Shown: positions 1-8,273 of the stretch, piece after piece | Numbering within the stretch: position 1 is the first letter of the stretch | Layout: each line of letters opens with the position of its first letter | Origin: Bacteroidota bacterium | Lineage (GTDB): Bacteria; Bacteroidota; Bacteroidia; Bacteroidales; UBA10428 | Assembly (NCBI GenBank): GCA_024640925.1 | Contig: JAHEEB010000015.1 | Coordinates: forward strand, 1 to 15,945 | DNA length: 15,945 nucleotides | Direction: 5' to 3' | The notes under the pieces: generated by a model | The model's input: the letters and a program-made list of their open reading frames with translations, nothing else | Told to the model about the DNA's origin: nothing | Databases searched by the model: none | Position numbers and translations under genes: made by a program

Positions 1-1316
1 TAAAACAGTTTGAACCAGCAAGCGAAAATGCAAAGAGGGCAATCGATTTGTCGCAGGAAATAAATAATCTTCCTCTTCTTAAACGTTCATATGGAATTGC
101 TTTCGATATTTATACAAAATGGGGTAAACAGCAGGAAGCACAGTCATATTTTGAATTATACTCGGCAATAGACAAGAAAATTAAGGATGATAAAATGGCC
201 GAAGTACAAACAGAAGCCTCTCAACAGGTAAGTATTGCTAATAATGAAAAAGCAAAAACGGAAAAGGAATTAAATCTTACAAGTTCAGAGTTGAAACAAA
301 CGGCTGAAAATCTTGAAGAAGCTGAGCGGATAGCAAAAGAGCAAAAAATGGAGCTGGATTTACAGCAGGCTCAAATAAACGAGCAAAATGCCCTTTTGCG
401 GATAGCCAGATTAAAAACAACTTTCTATGCCAGTGGTGCTGCTGTTCTTTTGCTTTTTGTTGTAGTCCTTACATTTCTAATATTGCGTATCAGAAAAGAC
501 AATATAAAAATAAATAACCAACGAGATAAACTCGAAAAACAAAATAGAGAAATCACTTCGAGCATAAATTATGCTAATACCATTCAGAGTGCTATGTTGC
601 CAAACCTGAGTGACATAAAAAAGATATTTTATCCTTTTGTTATATATAGGCCGAAAGATATAGTTTCCGGCGATTTTTACTGGTTATCTGTCGTTTCTCA
701 AACCAGAATATTCTTTGCTGTTGTTGATTGCACGGGGCATGGTGTTCCGGGCGCTTTTATGTCCATGATTGGATTAAGGTTATTAGATGAGATAGTTAAT
801 GTTAGAAAAATGGATTCTCCTTCTCTTATTCTGGAAACATTGAATGAAAGATTGCGCGATGCGTTAAAGCAGGAACAGACTGATAACAATGATGGTATGG
901 ATTTGGCTTTATGCAGGTTTGATATAGAACCCGATGGCAGAGTAGATATCACTTATTCTGGTGCAAAAAGACCGGTTTATATCGGACGAAAATCAAAAAT
1001 GGATATAGAAGTCTTGAATCCTGATAGAAAGTCAATTGGTGGGAACCAACCGGCTAAAGGTCTTATTGAGTTTAACAACCAAACATCAAAACTTTTCCCG
1101 GGCGATACAGTTTATCTTTATACTGACGGAATTGTAGATCAAAATGATCCGCATCGGAAAAAATTTGGCAGAGCTCGTTTGGAAAGTATATTAAAAGACT
1201 GCCTTGAGGATGAACCAGAAAATCAAAAGAAAATAATCGAAACGAAACTGGATGAATTTATTCAAAATGAATTACAACGTGATGATATTACATTTGCCGG
1301 ACTAAAAATATTATAG
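1..1316 (+). CDS. SiaA-like SpoIIE/PP2C protein phosphatase with TPR, coiled coil and one membrane helix (5' partial)
   Basis: Likely a membrane-anchored serine/threonine phosphatase that dephosphorylates the SiaC-type protein encoded two genes downstream. The frame is open from base 3, so the start lies outside the window; the TTG at 48 is only an internal codon. Residues counted from 48: the N-terminal part has a TPR-like A..Y...Y..G...A pattern (to about 45), then a long charged coiled coil (about 50-120), one hydrophobic helix (about 125-147), a short linker helix with the YANTIQSAMLP signature, and a SpoIIE-type PP2C domain to the end. Probable metal-binding aspartates are D209 (SGDFYW), D227 (DCTGHGVPG), D360 (YTDG) and D412/D413 (RDDITF), so the enzyme looks active. 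It ends 3 nt before the kinase gene, so the genes are surely co-transcribed. The input domain is TPR-based, unlike the periplasmic sensor domain of Pseudomonas SiaA. Family call is firm; the name SiaA rests on the neighbours. Confidence 0.88.
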   Translation, partial: KQFEPASENAKRAIDLSQEINNLPLLKRSYGIAFDIYTKWGKQQEAQSYFELYSAIDKKIKDDKMAEVQTEASQQVSIANNEKAKTEKELNLTSSELKQTAENLEEAERIAKEQKMELDLQQAQINEQNALLRIARLKTTFYASGAAVLLLFVVVLTFLILRIRKDNIKINNQRDKLEKQNREITSSINYANTIQSAMLPNLSDIKKIFYPFVIYRPKDIVSGDFYWLSVVSQTRIFFAVVDCTGHGVPGAFMSMIGLRLLDEIVNVRKMDSPSLILETLNERLRDALKQEQTDNNDGMDLALCRFDIEPDGRVDITYSGAKRPVYIGRKSKMDIEVLNPDRKSIGGNQPAKGLIEFNNQTSKLFPGDTVYLYTDGIVDQNDPHRKKFGRARLESILKDCLEDEPENQKKIIETKLDEFIQNELQRDDITFAGLKIL

Positions 1317-1319
1317 ATT

Positions 1320-1853
1320 ATGTTTTTAAATCAACCATATAAATCAAACCTTTTATCGTATCATGGTCCAATGACTATTGACTGGATTTCATTTATGGTT
1401 AATTATATCCGTGATATGGTTGTTGCAGAGCAACCGGTAATTAAAAAATTATATAAAGTTTTCGTTGAACTTGTTCAGAATGTTTCTTTTTATTCTGTTG
1501 ATGTCAGGAAGAATCAAGTAAATCCAGATTGCAGGAGGGGAACGGGTTGGGTTATTATTGATGAAGATCAAAAATATTTTTATGTTTCAACAGGTAATCT
1601 GATAATGGCTACTCATGGGCCAATTTTAAAGAAGAATTGTGATGAAATTAACTCACTGGATGAAGAACAATTGAGAGAACTAAAAAGACAAACCAGGGTT
1701 CAGTCCGATGTTAAGGATGTTGGAGCCCATATAGGTCTTATTCATACAGGCATTATCTCAGGAAATCCTTTAGAGATTTCAATATCTCCTGTGGACAATA
1801 TTTATTCTTTTTTTCGTATTGGAGTAAAAGTTGATAAAACAATTAATAATTAA
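1320..1853 (+). CDS. SiaB-family protein kinase (DUF6272-like)
   Basis: A 177-residue soluble protein matching in length and pattern the SiaB-type kinases that phosphorylate SiaC in the SiaABC partner-switching pathway. The fold is expected to be a divergent GHKL/HATPase. The helix FVELVQNVSFYS (about 48-59) resembles an N-box, with E50 and N54 placed as ATP/Mg ligands; GTGWVII (about 75-80) and the GAHIGLIHTG stretch near 136-145 would be the glycine-rich nucleotide-binding parts. The C-terminus is beta-rich. The ATG at 1320 follows the phosphatase stop by 3 nt and the stop is 13 nt before the SiaC ATG, so the three genes form one transcript, probably with translational coupling. No membrane segment or signal peptide. 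An anti-sigma-factor-like kinase of the SpoIIAB type is the alternative, but the partner here is a SiaC protein and not a STAS protein. Confidence 0.85.
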   Translation: MFLNQPYKSNLLSYHGPMTIDWISFMVNYIRDMVVAEQPVIKKLYKVFVELVQNVSFYSVDVRKNQVNPDCRRGTGWVIIDEDQKYFYVSTGNLIMATHGPILKKNCDEINSLDEEQLRELKRQTRVQSDVKDVGAHIGLIHTGIISGNPLEISISPVDNIYSFFRIGVKVDKTINN

Positions 1854-1866
1854 AATTTTGTTTCGG

Positions 1867-2253
1867 ATGAAAAGCCTAGTAATTAACGCAGAAGTTGACT
1901 CACCGTATTATCCAGAAGTGAATTTTGATGCCGATACTGGCATTTGCGATATTTCTGGTGAATCATATATGGAAGAAGCTTATAAATTCTATCTCCCGTT
2001 AATTAACTGGATGAAAGAATTTGTTCTTAATGAAAAGAAAACATTGGTTTTCAATGTTAAGTTGATCTATTTTAATACAAGCTCTTCACGATTAATCCTC
2101 GATATTTTCGATATGCTTAAAAAATTTCGTGATGATGGGCATAAAATAAAGGTTAACTGGTTTTATGATCCGGATGATCCGGATGTAAAGGATGAAGTCG
2201 AAGACTTTGAAATTGAATCTGGTATGGATATTGAAATGATAAAGTTCTCTTAA
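1867..2253 (+). CDS. SiaC-family regulatory phosphoprotein (DUF1987)
   Basis: A 128-residue protein recognisable as the SiaC/DUF1987 family by length, by the INAEVDSPYYPEVNFD opening, the GICDISGESYMEEAYKFY stretch (26-43), the YFNTSSSRLILDIF core (69-81) and the acidic VNWFYDPDDPDV end (97-107). In Pseudomonas aeruginosa SiaC the switch is phosphorylation of a threonine at position 68; T71 in the FNTSS motif is the evident counterpart, with S72-S74 next to it. I chose the ATG at 1867: an upstream in-frame TTG at 1831 lies inside the kinase gene and would add a 12-residue hydrophobic extension unlike the family. It is the last gene of the operon, followed by a hairpin terminator. In Pseudomonas unphosphorylated SiaC activates the diguanylate cyclase SiaD; no GGDEF gene is visible here, so the output partner is unknown. 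Confidence 0.9.
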   Translation: MKSLVINAEVDSPYYPEVNFDADTGICDISGESYMEEAYKFYLPLINWMKEFVLNEKKTLVFNVKLIYFNTSSSRLILDIFDMLKKFRDDGHKIKVNWFYDPDDPDVKDEVEDFEIESGMDIEMIKFS

Positions 2254-2281
2254 CTTTCAAGGCTTTTTCTGAAATAAAGTA

Positions 2282-2323
2282 AAAGGGTGCCTGCATAAGT
2301 TTATGCTGGCACCCTTTGTGTTT
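2282..2323. terminator. Bidirectional hairpin terminator between the sia-like operon and sdhB
   Basis: AAAGGGTGCC at 2282-2291 pairs perfectly with GGCACCCTTT at 2308-2317, and the interior GCATAA/TTATGC (2293-2298 / 2301-2306) extends it to about 16 pairs with one T-T mismatch and a 2-nt loop. It is followed by T-rich sequence on the plus strand and by a T/A-rich tract on the minus strand. Since the genes on both sides converge on it, it most likely ends both transcripts. Confidence 0.85.
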
Positions 2324-2348
2324 ATCCAAATCTCAGTTTGAAAGTCAG

Positions 2349-3092
2349 TTAAAGAATTTTTGCTGCAAAAAATTCACGGTTCATGCGGGCAATATGAGAA
2401 ATTGATATTTCTTTCGGACATTCAGCTTCACAAGCACCTGTATTGGTACAATTACCAAAACCTAATTCATCCATCTTTGCAACCATGTTTTTCACCCTTT
2501 CCTTAGCTTCAACCTTGCCCTGTGGAAGGTTGGCAAAATGCGAAACTTTTGCAGAAACAAACAACATTGCCGAAGCATTCTTACATGAAGCAACACATGC
2601 TCCGCACCCTATACAAGCTGCAGCATCCATTGCCACATCGGCTTTCTTTTTAGGTACAGGAATAGAATTCGCATCTGGCACACCACCTGTACTAACCGAA
2701 ATATAACCACCAGCCTCAATTATTTTATCGAATGCAGAACGATCTACTACCAAATCTTTAATGACTGGGAAAGGTCTTGCACGCCAGGGTTCAATAACAA
2801 TGGTATCACCGTTTTTGAATTTACGCATATGTAACTGGCATGTAGTAACACCTTTATCTGGACCATGAGGTCTACCATTAATGTACAATCCACACATTCC
2901 GCAAATACCCTCACGACAGTCGTTATCAAAACAAACAGGAAGGGTAATCTGATTTTCAATCATCTGTTGATTTAAAATATCAAGCATTTCAAGGAATGAA
3001 CAATCAGGCGATATATTGGTAACTTTATAGGTTTCAAACCTGCCTTTTGCAGCAGCATTTTCCTGCCGCCATATCTTTAATGTTAAATCCAT
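2349..3092 (-). CDS. sdhB: Succinate dehydrogenase/fumarate reductase iron-sulfur subunit
   Basis: Electron-transfer subunit of complex II: carries electrons from the FAD of SdhA to the membrane haem/quinone site. The 247 residues contain all three cluster motifs: the N-terminal ferredoxin-type [2Fe-2S] cysteines C59, C64, C67 and C85 ([11 protein letters not shown] and TTCQ); C160, C163, C166 of the CIGCGAC motif for [4Fe-4S]; and C170, C215, C221, C225 ([13 protein letters not shown]) for the remaining ligands of [4Fe-4S] and [3Fe-4S]. No signal peptide, as expected for the cytoplasmic face. Last gene of sdhCAB; it is separated from sdhA by 88 nt, unusually long compared with the 18 nt between sdhC and sdhA, and that gap holds an inverted repeat. 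Direction (succinate oxidation or fumarate reduction) cannot be read from the sequence; in anaerobic Bacteroidota the CAB-type enzyme often acts as fumarate reductase. Confidence 0.96.
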   Translation of the reverse strand: MDLTLKIWRQENAAAKGRFETYKVTNISPDCSFLEMLDILNQQMIENQITLPVCFDNDCREGICGMCGLYINGRPHGPDKGVTTCQLHMRKFKNGDTIVIEPWRARPFPVIKDLVVDRSAFDKIIEAGGYISVSTGGVPDANSIPVPKKKADVAMDAAACIGCGACVASCKNASAMLFVSAKVSHFANLPQGKVEAKERVKNMVAKMDELGFGNCTNTGACEAECPKEISISHIARMNREFFAAKIL

Positions 3093-3112
3093 CTTATTTA
3101 TTTTTTATTGTC

Positions 3113-3175
3113 GATTTTTGATCTATTCCATTTTAATTGTTGTTCCATCATCATTCTAAACATCAATCAAAAATC
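3113..3175 (-). repeat. Inverted repeat in the sdhA-sdhB gap
   Basis: GATTTTTGAT at 3113-3122 and its exact reverse complement ATCAAAAATC at 3166-3175 flank a 43-nt AT-rich loop and fill most of the 88-nt space between sdhA and sdhB. In the transcript this can form a 10-bp, A/U-rich stem. A role in mRNA processing or in protecting the sdhB part of the message is possible but unproven; the stem is weak and lacks a T tract, so it is not a clear terminator. Confidence 0.5.
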
Positions 3176-3180
3176 AAAAA

Positions 3181-5121
3181 TTATTTTTTGTAGTTACGCT
3201 GTGCAACTTTTATATTTTCATATACCAGTTCTTCTTTATGCAGAATTGGTTCTTTTCCTTCGCCGGTATATTCCCATGCACCTACAAACATGAAATCGGA
3301 GTCATTCCTTTGGGCTTCACCGTCTTCGGTTTGGAATTCTTCACGAAAGTGACCTCCGCATGACTCCTGGCGTTGAAGAGCATCGCGAGCCATTAGTTCC
3401 CCTAGTTCAATAAAATCGGCTACACGGTTTGCTTTTTCCAATTCGGGGTTCAGGCTGTCTTTTTTCCCTGGAATTTTAATATCCTTCCAGAAAGACTCAC
3501 GCATTTCCTTAAATGTCGATAATGCTTCTTCTAAACCTTCTTTGTTTCTGGCCATACCTACCAGATCCCACATTTTTAAACCAAACTTCCTGTGATAGCT
3601 GTCGACACTGTGTTTGCCATTAATATTCATAAGCGTATCAATACGGGAAGTAATTTCAGCCTCAGCAGCATCGAATTCTTTTTCCTTTGTGGTCATTCGT
3701 GGTGTTTGAATATCATCAGCAAGGTAATTCTGGATGGTATATGGTAGTACAAAATAACCATCAGCTAGTCCTTGCATAAGTGCCGAGGCACCTAGCCTGT
3801 TTGCTCCATGATCAGAGAAATTGGCTTCGCCTATGGCATAAAGGCCGGGAATAGAAGTCATCAGTTCATAATCTACCCAGATTCCACCCATTGTATAGTG
3901 GATAGCGGGATAAATCATCATAGGAGTTTTATATGGATCGTCATCAACAATTTTTTCATACATCTGGAAGAGGTTTCCATAGCGTTCTTCAACCACATGT
4001 TTTCCAAGCCTGTTTATTGCATCAGAAAAGTCGAGATATACGGCAAGTCCCGAGCCAACACCATAACCAGCATCGCAGCGTTCTTTTGCTGCACGCGAGG
4101 CTACATCGCGTGGTACAAGGTTACCAAATGCAGGATACCTGCGTTCCAGGTAATAATCGCGATCTTCTTCTTTTATATCGGTAGGTTTCAGTTTTCCTGC
4201 GCGAATTGCTTCTGCATCTTCTTTTTTCTTTGGCACCCAAATACGTCCATCATTTCGTAAACTTTCGCTCATAAGCGTCAGTTTTGATTGATAGTCGCCA
4301 TGAACAGGTATACAGGTCGGGTGAATCTGAACATACGCTGGATTTGCAAAGTAAGCTCCTTTTTTAAAGATCTGCCATGCGGCGCTGACATTCGAACCCA
4401 TAGCATTGGTCGACAGGAAGAAGGTATTTCCATATCCACCGGTAGCAATAACTACTGCATGACCAAAATGACGCTCAATTTCGCCGGTTACCAGGTTGCG
4501 GGCAATTATTCCTCTTGCTTTTCCATCAACTATAACCAGGTTAAGCATCTCGTGGCGTGTGTATAGTTTTACACCTCCCGAATGTACCTGTCGCATTAGA
4601 GCGCTATAAGCGCCTAAAAGCAATTGCTGTCCGGTTTGTCCACGAGCATAAAATGTACGTGATACCTGGGCACCACCAAACGATCGATTATCAAGCATTC
4701 CGCCATATTCACGGGCAAAAGGTACTCCCTGTGCAACGCACTGGTCAATAATAAGGTTGCTTACTTCGGCAAGTCTGTGAACATTTGCTTCGCGTGCACG
4801 GTAATCGCCACCTTTTATTGTATCATAAAACAACCTGTAAATGCTATCTCCATCATTAGGGTAATTTTTCGCAGCATTAATACCACCTTGTGCAGCAATG
4901 CTGTGTGCACGCCGTGGACTGTCCTGATAGCAAAATGCTTTAACATTAAAGCCCATTTCTGCGAGGCTGGCAGATGCAGAAGCACCAGCAAGGCCGGTAC
5001 CAACAACTATAATATCAAGTTTACGTTTGTTCGAGGGGTTTACAAGCCTTTGTGTGGCTTTATAATTTGTCCACTTGTCTGCAAGAGGCCCCTGAGGTAT
5101 TTTCGAGTTTAATTTTGTCAT
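3181..5121 (-). CDS. sdhA: Succinate dehydrogenase/fumarate reductase flavoprotein subunit
   Basis: Catalytic subunit of complex II, interconverting succinate and fumarate with covalently bound FAD. From the ATG at 5121 the protein has 646 residues, normal for the Bacteroidota/epsilon-type subunit. Visible motifs: the Rossmann fingerprint [12 protein letters not shown] (about 39-50), [13 protein letters not shown] with H73 as the probable FAD-linking histidine, HPT (267-269), the catalytic arginine in [11 protein letters not shown] (R338), H408 in HYTMGGI, and the FAD-binding [19 protein letters not shown] near 429-447. A TTG two codons upstream is in frame, but the ATG is the more likely start. 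It starts 18 nt after the sdhC stop and is followed by sdhB after 88 nt. Everything needed for activity is present. Confidence 0.97.
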   Translation of the reverse strand: MTKLNSKIPQGPLADKWTNYKATQRLVNPSNKRKLDIIVVGTGLAGASASASLAEMGFNVKAFCYQDSPRRAHSIAAQGGINAAKNYPNDGDSIYRLFYDTIKGGDYRAREANVHRLAEVSNLIIDQCVAQGVPFAREYGGMLDNRSFGGAQVSRTFYARGQTGQQLLLGAYSALMRQVHSGGVKLYTRHEMLNLVIVDGKARGIIARNLVTGEIERHFGHAVVIATGGYGNTFFLSTNAMGSNVSAAWQIFKKGAYFANPAYVQIHPTCIPVHGDYQSKLTLMSESLRNDGRIWVPKKKEDAEAIRAGKLKPTDIKEEDRDYYLERRYPAFGNLVPRDVASRAAKERCDAGYGVGSGLAVYLDFSDAINRLGKHVVEERYGNLFQMYEKIVDDDPYKTPMMIYPAIHYTMGGIWVDYELMTSIPGLYAIGEANFSDHGANRLGASALMQGLADGYFVLPYTIQNYLADDIQTPRMTTKEKEFDAAEAEITSRIDTLMNINGKHSVDSYHRKFGLKMWDLVGMARNKEGLEEALSTFKEMRESFWKDIKIPGKKDSLNPELEKANRVADFIELGELMARDALQRQESCGGHFREEFQTEDGEAQRNDSDFMFVGAWEYTGEGKEPILHKEELVYENIKVAQRNYKK

Positions 5122-5139
5122 ATTCAATATTTTTCAGTC

Positions 5140-5814
5140 TTACTTAAAGAAATAAACTACTATTGGAATGGCCATAAAGCCCGCTGCTACTACAACCGAA
5201 TAAAATAAGCCAAGTCCTTTAATTATCGGGGTATAAACCGGATGATTAAGTCCTATTGTCTGGAAAGCTGACTGAAACCCATGTATCAGATGGAATCCAA
5301 GGCCCAACAGGGCAACAATATAAACCATTACTACCCAGCCAATATGAAAACGTGCTATTACCAAAGCTCCTAAATCGTGAAACGTTTTGCCATCCTCATA
5401 AGTAACAGATGTTGCCCCACCTAAAAATTTAGCTTTAACATAAAAATCCATCAGGTGCAAAATCAGAAAGATTCCGATAATTGAAGCAGTATGCACCATA
5501 TATTTGGAGAAAAAGGAAGTTTGCTGGTTATTTCCAACTTTATAACCCACTGTACGGGCAAACCAGTTTTTAATAGTAAGGATAACCGCATAGATAATAT
5601 GCAGTAAAATACCACCAAACAAACCAATCTCAAAAACCTTAATAACCACATTACTGGCCATAAAATTGGCAGCTATATTAAATGGTTCGGTCGTATCGCA
5701 AAAAATCAATAAAAGATTGATTCCCAAATGCACCAGTAAAAATGCGCATAGGAACAAACCCATTAGCGACATGATGAGTTTTCTTCCTATCGAAAAAGTA
5801 AATACATTGCTCAT
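5140..5814 (-). CDS. sdhC: Succinate dehydrogenase/fumarate reductase cytochrome b subunit (dihaem, five-helix)
   Basis: Single membrane anchor of complex II that holds haem b and the quinone site. The 224 residues form five hydrophobic helices at about 11-37, 57-82, 107-127, 148-178 and 197-222. Histidines within the membrane, H29 (helix 1), H72 (helix 2), H120 (helix 3) and H175 (helix 4), are spaced like the four haem ligands of the Wolinella-type dihaem FrdC, so two haems are expected and no SdhD is needed. The opening SIGRKLIMSLMG is typical for this family. First gene of sdhCAB, with a promoter at 5848-5879. The assignment is by helix pattern, histidine spacing and its place before sdhA. 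Confidence 0.93.
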   Translation of the reverse strand: MSNVFTFSIGRKLIMSLMGLFLCAFLLVHLGINLLLIFCDTTEPFNIAANFMASNVVIKVFEIGLFGGILLHIIYAVILTIKNWFARTVGYKVGNNQQTSFFSKYMVHTASIIGIFLILHLMDFYVKAKFLGGATSVTYEDGKTFHDLGALVIARFHIGWVVMVYIVALLGLGFHLIHGFQSAFQTIGLNHPVYTPIIKGLGLFYSVVVAAGFMAIPIVVYFFK

Positions 5815-5847
5815 TATTCTTCTTATTTATTCTGTTTTTTAAGACCG

Positions 5848-5879
5848 CAAATTTATCTACTCAAAGTCCATTTTGCAAA
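5848..5879 (-). promoter_or_regulatory. Predicted promoter of sdhCAB (Bacteroidota type)
   Basis: Read on the minus strand, TTTG (5879-5876) is followed after 20 nt by TAAATTTG (5855-5848), matching the Bacteroidota housekeeping pattern TTTG-N19/20-TAnnTTTG exactly. Transcription would start near 5842, leaving a leader of roughly 25-30 nt before the sdhC ATG. Confidence 0.65.
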
Positions 5880-6006
5880 TCGTATCCCAAGAATATAATT
5901 ATTTAGATTCTTTTTAAATAACTCTAATATTCCGAATTTTACTAACAGGTAAATAAGTCAATTTATTCAAGATATTTTGTAATTTAAGGTTCCAGATCCA
6001 TTCACT

Positions 6007-7302
6007 ATGAGGTACTCAAAAATTCCATCGAAATTATTCAGCGAAAACAGGGGTAAAATCACAAAACAATTGATGCCCGACTCTGTAGTTATCGTTCTTG
6101 CAGCCTATCAGATGCCTCGAAACGGCGACCAGTTTTTTCCCTATCGGCAAAACTCAGATTTTTTTTATCTGACAGGAATTGAACAGGAAAAATCAATATT
6201 GGTTTTATGCAATAATACCGGCAAAGATGAGCTGGAAGAAATTCTGTTTATTATTAAACCCAACGATAAAATGGAAACCTGGGAGGGCTTTAAACTAACA
6301 CAGGAGAGAGCCAGGGAAATATCGGCAGTAAAAACAATTAAGTACCTTGAAGATTTTGATATGGAATTACATGCTCTGCTATGCCGGTGCAACCATGTTT
6401 ATATGAATATACCCGAAGACTCTAAATTTGCACCTGAAGTAAAATCAGCCGATTATAATTTCCTCCAATTGCTAAAAACAAAATATCCATTACACTCCTA
6501 CGAAAGATTGTCACCTTTTTTAAAAGATTTACGAATGGTTAAATCAGAAGAGGAAATTAATTTGGTAAAAAATGCCTGCACCATTACCGGAGCGGCTTTT
6601 AAACATGTATTGAAAACTCTCAGGCCGGGAATGATGGAGTATGAAGTTGAGGCTGAAATCCTTTATGAATTTCTCAGGCAAGGATCATCAGGAGTTGCAT
6701 TTCAGACCATAGCAGCATCGGGCAAAAATGCCTGCGTTTTACATTACAGCGAAAATGCCTGTAAGTGTTCAGATGGAGAACTATTACTAATGGATTTTGG
6801 GGCCGAATATGCGAACTATGCCGGCGATATGTCAAGAACAATTCCTGTAAACGGAAAATTTACCAAAAGGCAACGCGAAATGTACGAAGCAACATTACAG
6901 ATCTTCAAGTTTGCTAAAAGCCTTATGATACCTGGAACGACAATAAATAAAATCCATTCGGAAGTATGTAAGGTTTCCGAAGAGGAACAAATAAAACTTG
7001 GATTGTATTCCAGGGAAGACAGTGAAAATAATAAATCGGGAAATCCTTTATGGTTTACCTATTTTATGCATGGTACGAGTCACTTTATGGGACTCGATGT
7101 GCATGATTATGGTACACGCGATGTAGTGCTTAAACCGGGAATGGTTATAACCTGCGAACCCGGTTTATATGTGGCCGACGAAGGTATTGGAATACGAATC
7201 GAGAATGATATTCTTATTACAGAAAATGGGAATTTCGATTTAATGGCAGAAATTCCGGTTGAGGTAGATGAAATTGAAGAATTGATGAAGAAGGGAAAAT
7301 AA
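6007..7302 (+). CDS. pepP: Aminopeptidase P family protein (Xaa-Pro aminopeptidase, M24B)
   Basis: Dimetal peptidase that releases an N-terminal residue ahead of proline; cytoplasmic, with no signal peptide. The 431 residues split into an N-terminal AMP_N domain (about 1-140, with the FPYRQNSDFFYLTG signature at 44-57) and a pita-bread catalytic domain. By comparison with E. coli PepP the metal ligands are D263 and D274 (MDFGAEY...GDMSRT), H359 (FMHGTSH), E384 (CEPGLY) and E399 (RIENDI), all present; H246 in LHYSEN and H366 in LDVHD are the usual substrate-site histidines. The loop between the two glutamates is shorter than in E. coli. Its stop is 1 nt before the ATG of the hydrolase gene, so the pair is translationally coupled. 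Divergent from sdhC; no exact promoter match was found in the 190 nt between them on this strand. Confidence 0.93.
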   Translation: MRYSKIPSKLFSENRGKITKQLMPDSVVIVLAAYQMPRNGDQFFPYRQNSDFFYLTGIEQEKSILVLCNNTGKDELEEILFIIKPNDKMETWEGFKLTQERAREISAVKTIKYLEDFDMELHALLCRCNHVYMNIPEDSKFAPEVKSADYNFLQLLKTKYPLHSYERLSPFLKDLRMVKSEEEINLVKNACTITGAAFKHVLKTLRPGMMEYEVEAEILYEFLRQGSSGVAFQTIAASGKNACVLHYSENACKCSDGELLLMDFGAEYANYAGDMSRTIPVNGKFTKRQREMYEATLQIFKFAKSLMIPGTTINKIHSEVCKVSEEEQIKLGLYSREDSENNKSGNPLWFTYFMHGTSHFMGLDVHDYGTRDVVLKPGMVITCEPGLYVADEGIGIRIENDILITENGNFDLMAEIPVEVDEIEELMKKGK

Positions 7303-7303
7303 T

Positions 7304-8089
7304 ATGGAACCTAGGGTTATTCTGGGATTTGGGAAAAGTATTTATTACTATACGGCGGGCAAAGGGCAGCCCCTTGTTTTAATTCACGGATATCAGGCCG
7401 ATGCAAGAATCTGGAAACTCGTGGTGCCTTTGCTGGAAAAGAAATATCAGCTGATAGTACCCGATTTGCCCGGACATGGTAAATCGCCGTTATTAGGTAA
7501 TGTTAATAGTATGGATAAACTAGCCGAACTTGTTTATAAAATTTGTTTATCGCTTGGATTGAATGGAGTTTCTGTTGCCGGACATTCTATGGGTGGATTT
7601 GTTGCCATTGCTTTAGCGGAAAAATACCCAACATATATTGATAGTCTTGCATTAATAAATTCTCATCCGTTTGCCGATAGCATAACCAAATCGCTTGCCC
7701 GAAACCGCGAAGCTGAAATAATAAAAGAGGGTAAAAAACATATGCTTTTGCGCAATTTTGTTAAGAAAGTCTTTTCTCAACCGGGAATCGAAAATGCAAA
7801 AGGCAAAATGGAATTAGCTACCAGAATTGCCTTATCCCAGCCAGATGAAGGAATGCTTGCCGATTTATCGGGAATGATGCTAAGAAAAGATCAACGGGAA
7901 GTGATAAGCAAATCTCGTTTTCATACACTCTTTATCGCCGGAAAGAATGATGAAGAATTGGTTAAAATTATTCCGTTTTGCGAGGGAAGGAAAGGCACCA
8001 AACTCATTCAACTCGAAAATTCGGGGCATCTGAGTATTCTGGAACAACCAGAAACGGTGGCTAAATTACTGGAAGATTTTGTTAAGTGA
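7304..8089 (+). CDS. Alpha/beta-fold hydrolase
   Basis: A 261-residue single-domain alpha/beta hydrolase. Motifs in order: the oxyanion-hole strand LVLIHGY (24-30), DLPGHGKS (54-61), the nucleophile elbow GHSMGG with S95, the acid D216 in FIAGKND, and H242 in NSGHLSILEQP, giving a full Ser-Asp-His triad. No signal peptide, so probably cytoplasmic. The cap region (about 120-190) is helical and of usual size. Substrate cannot be told from the sequence: the family includes esterases, lactonases, thioesterases and C-C bond hydrolases. The 1-nt distance to the aminopeptidase P gene shows co-expression, and a peptide-related or proline-type substrate is conceivable but not supported by any residue I can point to. 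Confidence 0.88.
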   Translation: MEPRVILGFGKSIYYYTAGKGQPLVLIHGYQADARIWKLVVPLLEKKYQLIVPDLPGHGKSPLLGNVNSMDKLAELVYKICLSLGLNGVSVAGHSMGGFVAIALAEKYPTYIDSLALINSHPFADSITKSLARNREAEIIKEGKKHMLLRNFVKKVFSQPGIENAKGKMELATRIALSQPDEGMLADLSGMMLRKDQREVISKSRFHTLFIAGKNDEELVKIIPFCEGRKGTKLIQLENSGHLSILEQPETVAKLLEDFVK

Positions 8090-8112
8090 AAAGTTGTAAT
8101 AATATTATAAAG

Positions 8113-8232
8113 TTATTCTACAGAAAACTTTACAATCTCCGGAACCACATTTTTTCTGACTACAACACCCAAGTAAAGGCCAGGAATGAACCCACTGACA
8201 TCGAAAGAAACTTTTTGCACGCCTTCAATATT
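8113..8232 (-). pseudogene. Remnant of a secreted-protein C-terminus (possible type IX secretion sorting tail)
   Basis: Between the hydrolase and LOG genes the minus strand holds a 39-codon open stretch with no start codon, bounded upstream by TAA at 8235-8233 and ending at TAA 8115-8113. It reads as good protein: VQKVSFDVSGFIPGLYLGVV, then a few residues and a basic/hydrophobic end finishing IVKFSVE. The FDVSG(x)3PGLY pattern followed by a strand and a final KF-V-E strand resembles the type A sorting domain of proteins exported by the Bacteroidota type IX system. Upstream of the TAA the frame has another stop and runs into the LOG gene, so the body of the protein is gone. Decayed gene tail is the best reading; chance coding cannot be excluded at this length. 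Confidence 0.45.
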
Positions 8233-8273
8233 TTAGGATAGCAGCAAATCATTTTAAACAAAGCACAATTTTT

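Noticed and set aside
1831..1866. Upstream TTG start for the SiaC gene
   Set aside because: It would overlap the kinase gene and add 12 hydrophobic residues not seen in the family; the ATG at 1867 gives the normal length.
3808..5112. Several plus-strand open frames opposite sdhA
   Set aside because: They lie wholly antisense to a complete, motif-rich sdhA and have compositions typical of antisense frames.
8108..8132. Inverted repeat TAAAGTT / AACTTTA after the hydrolase gene as a terminator
   Set aside because: Only a 7-bp AU-rich stem with an 11-nt loop and no T tract; too weak to call.
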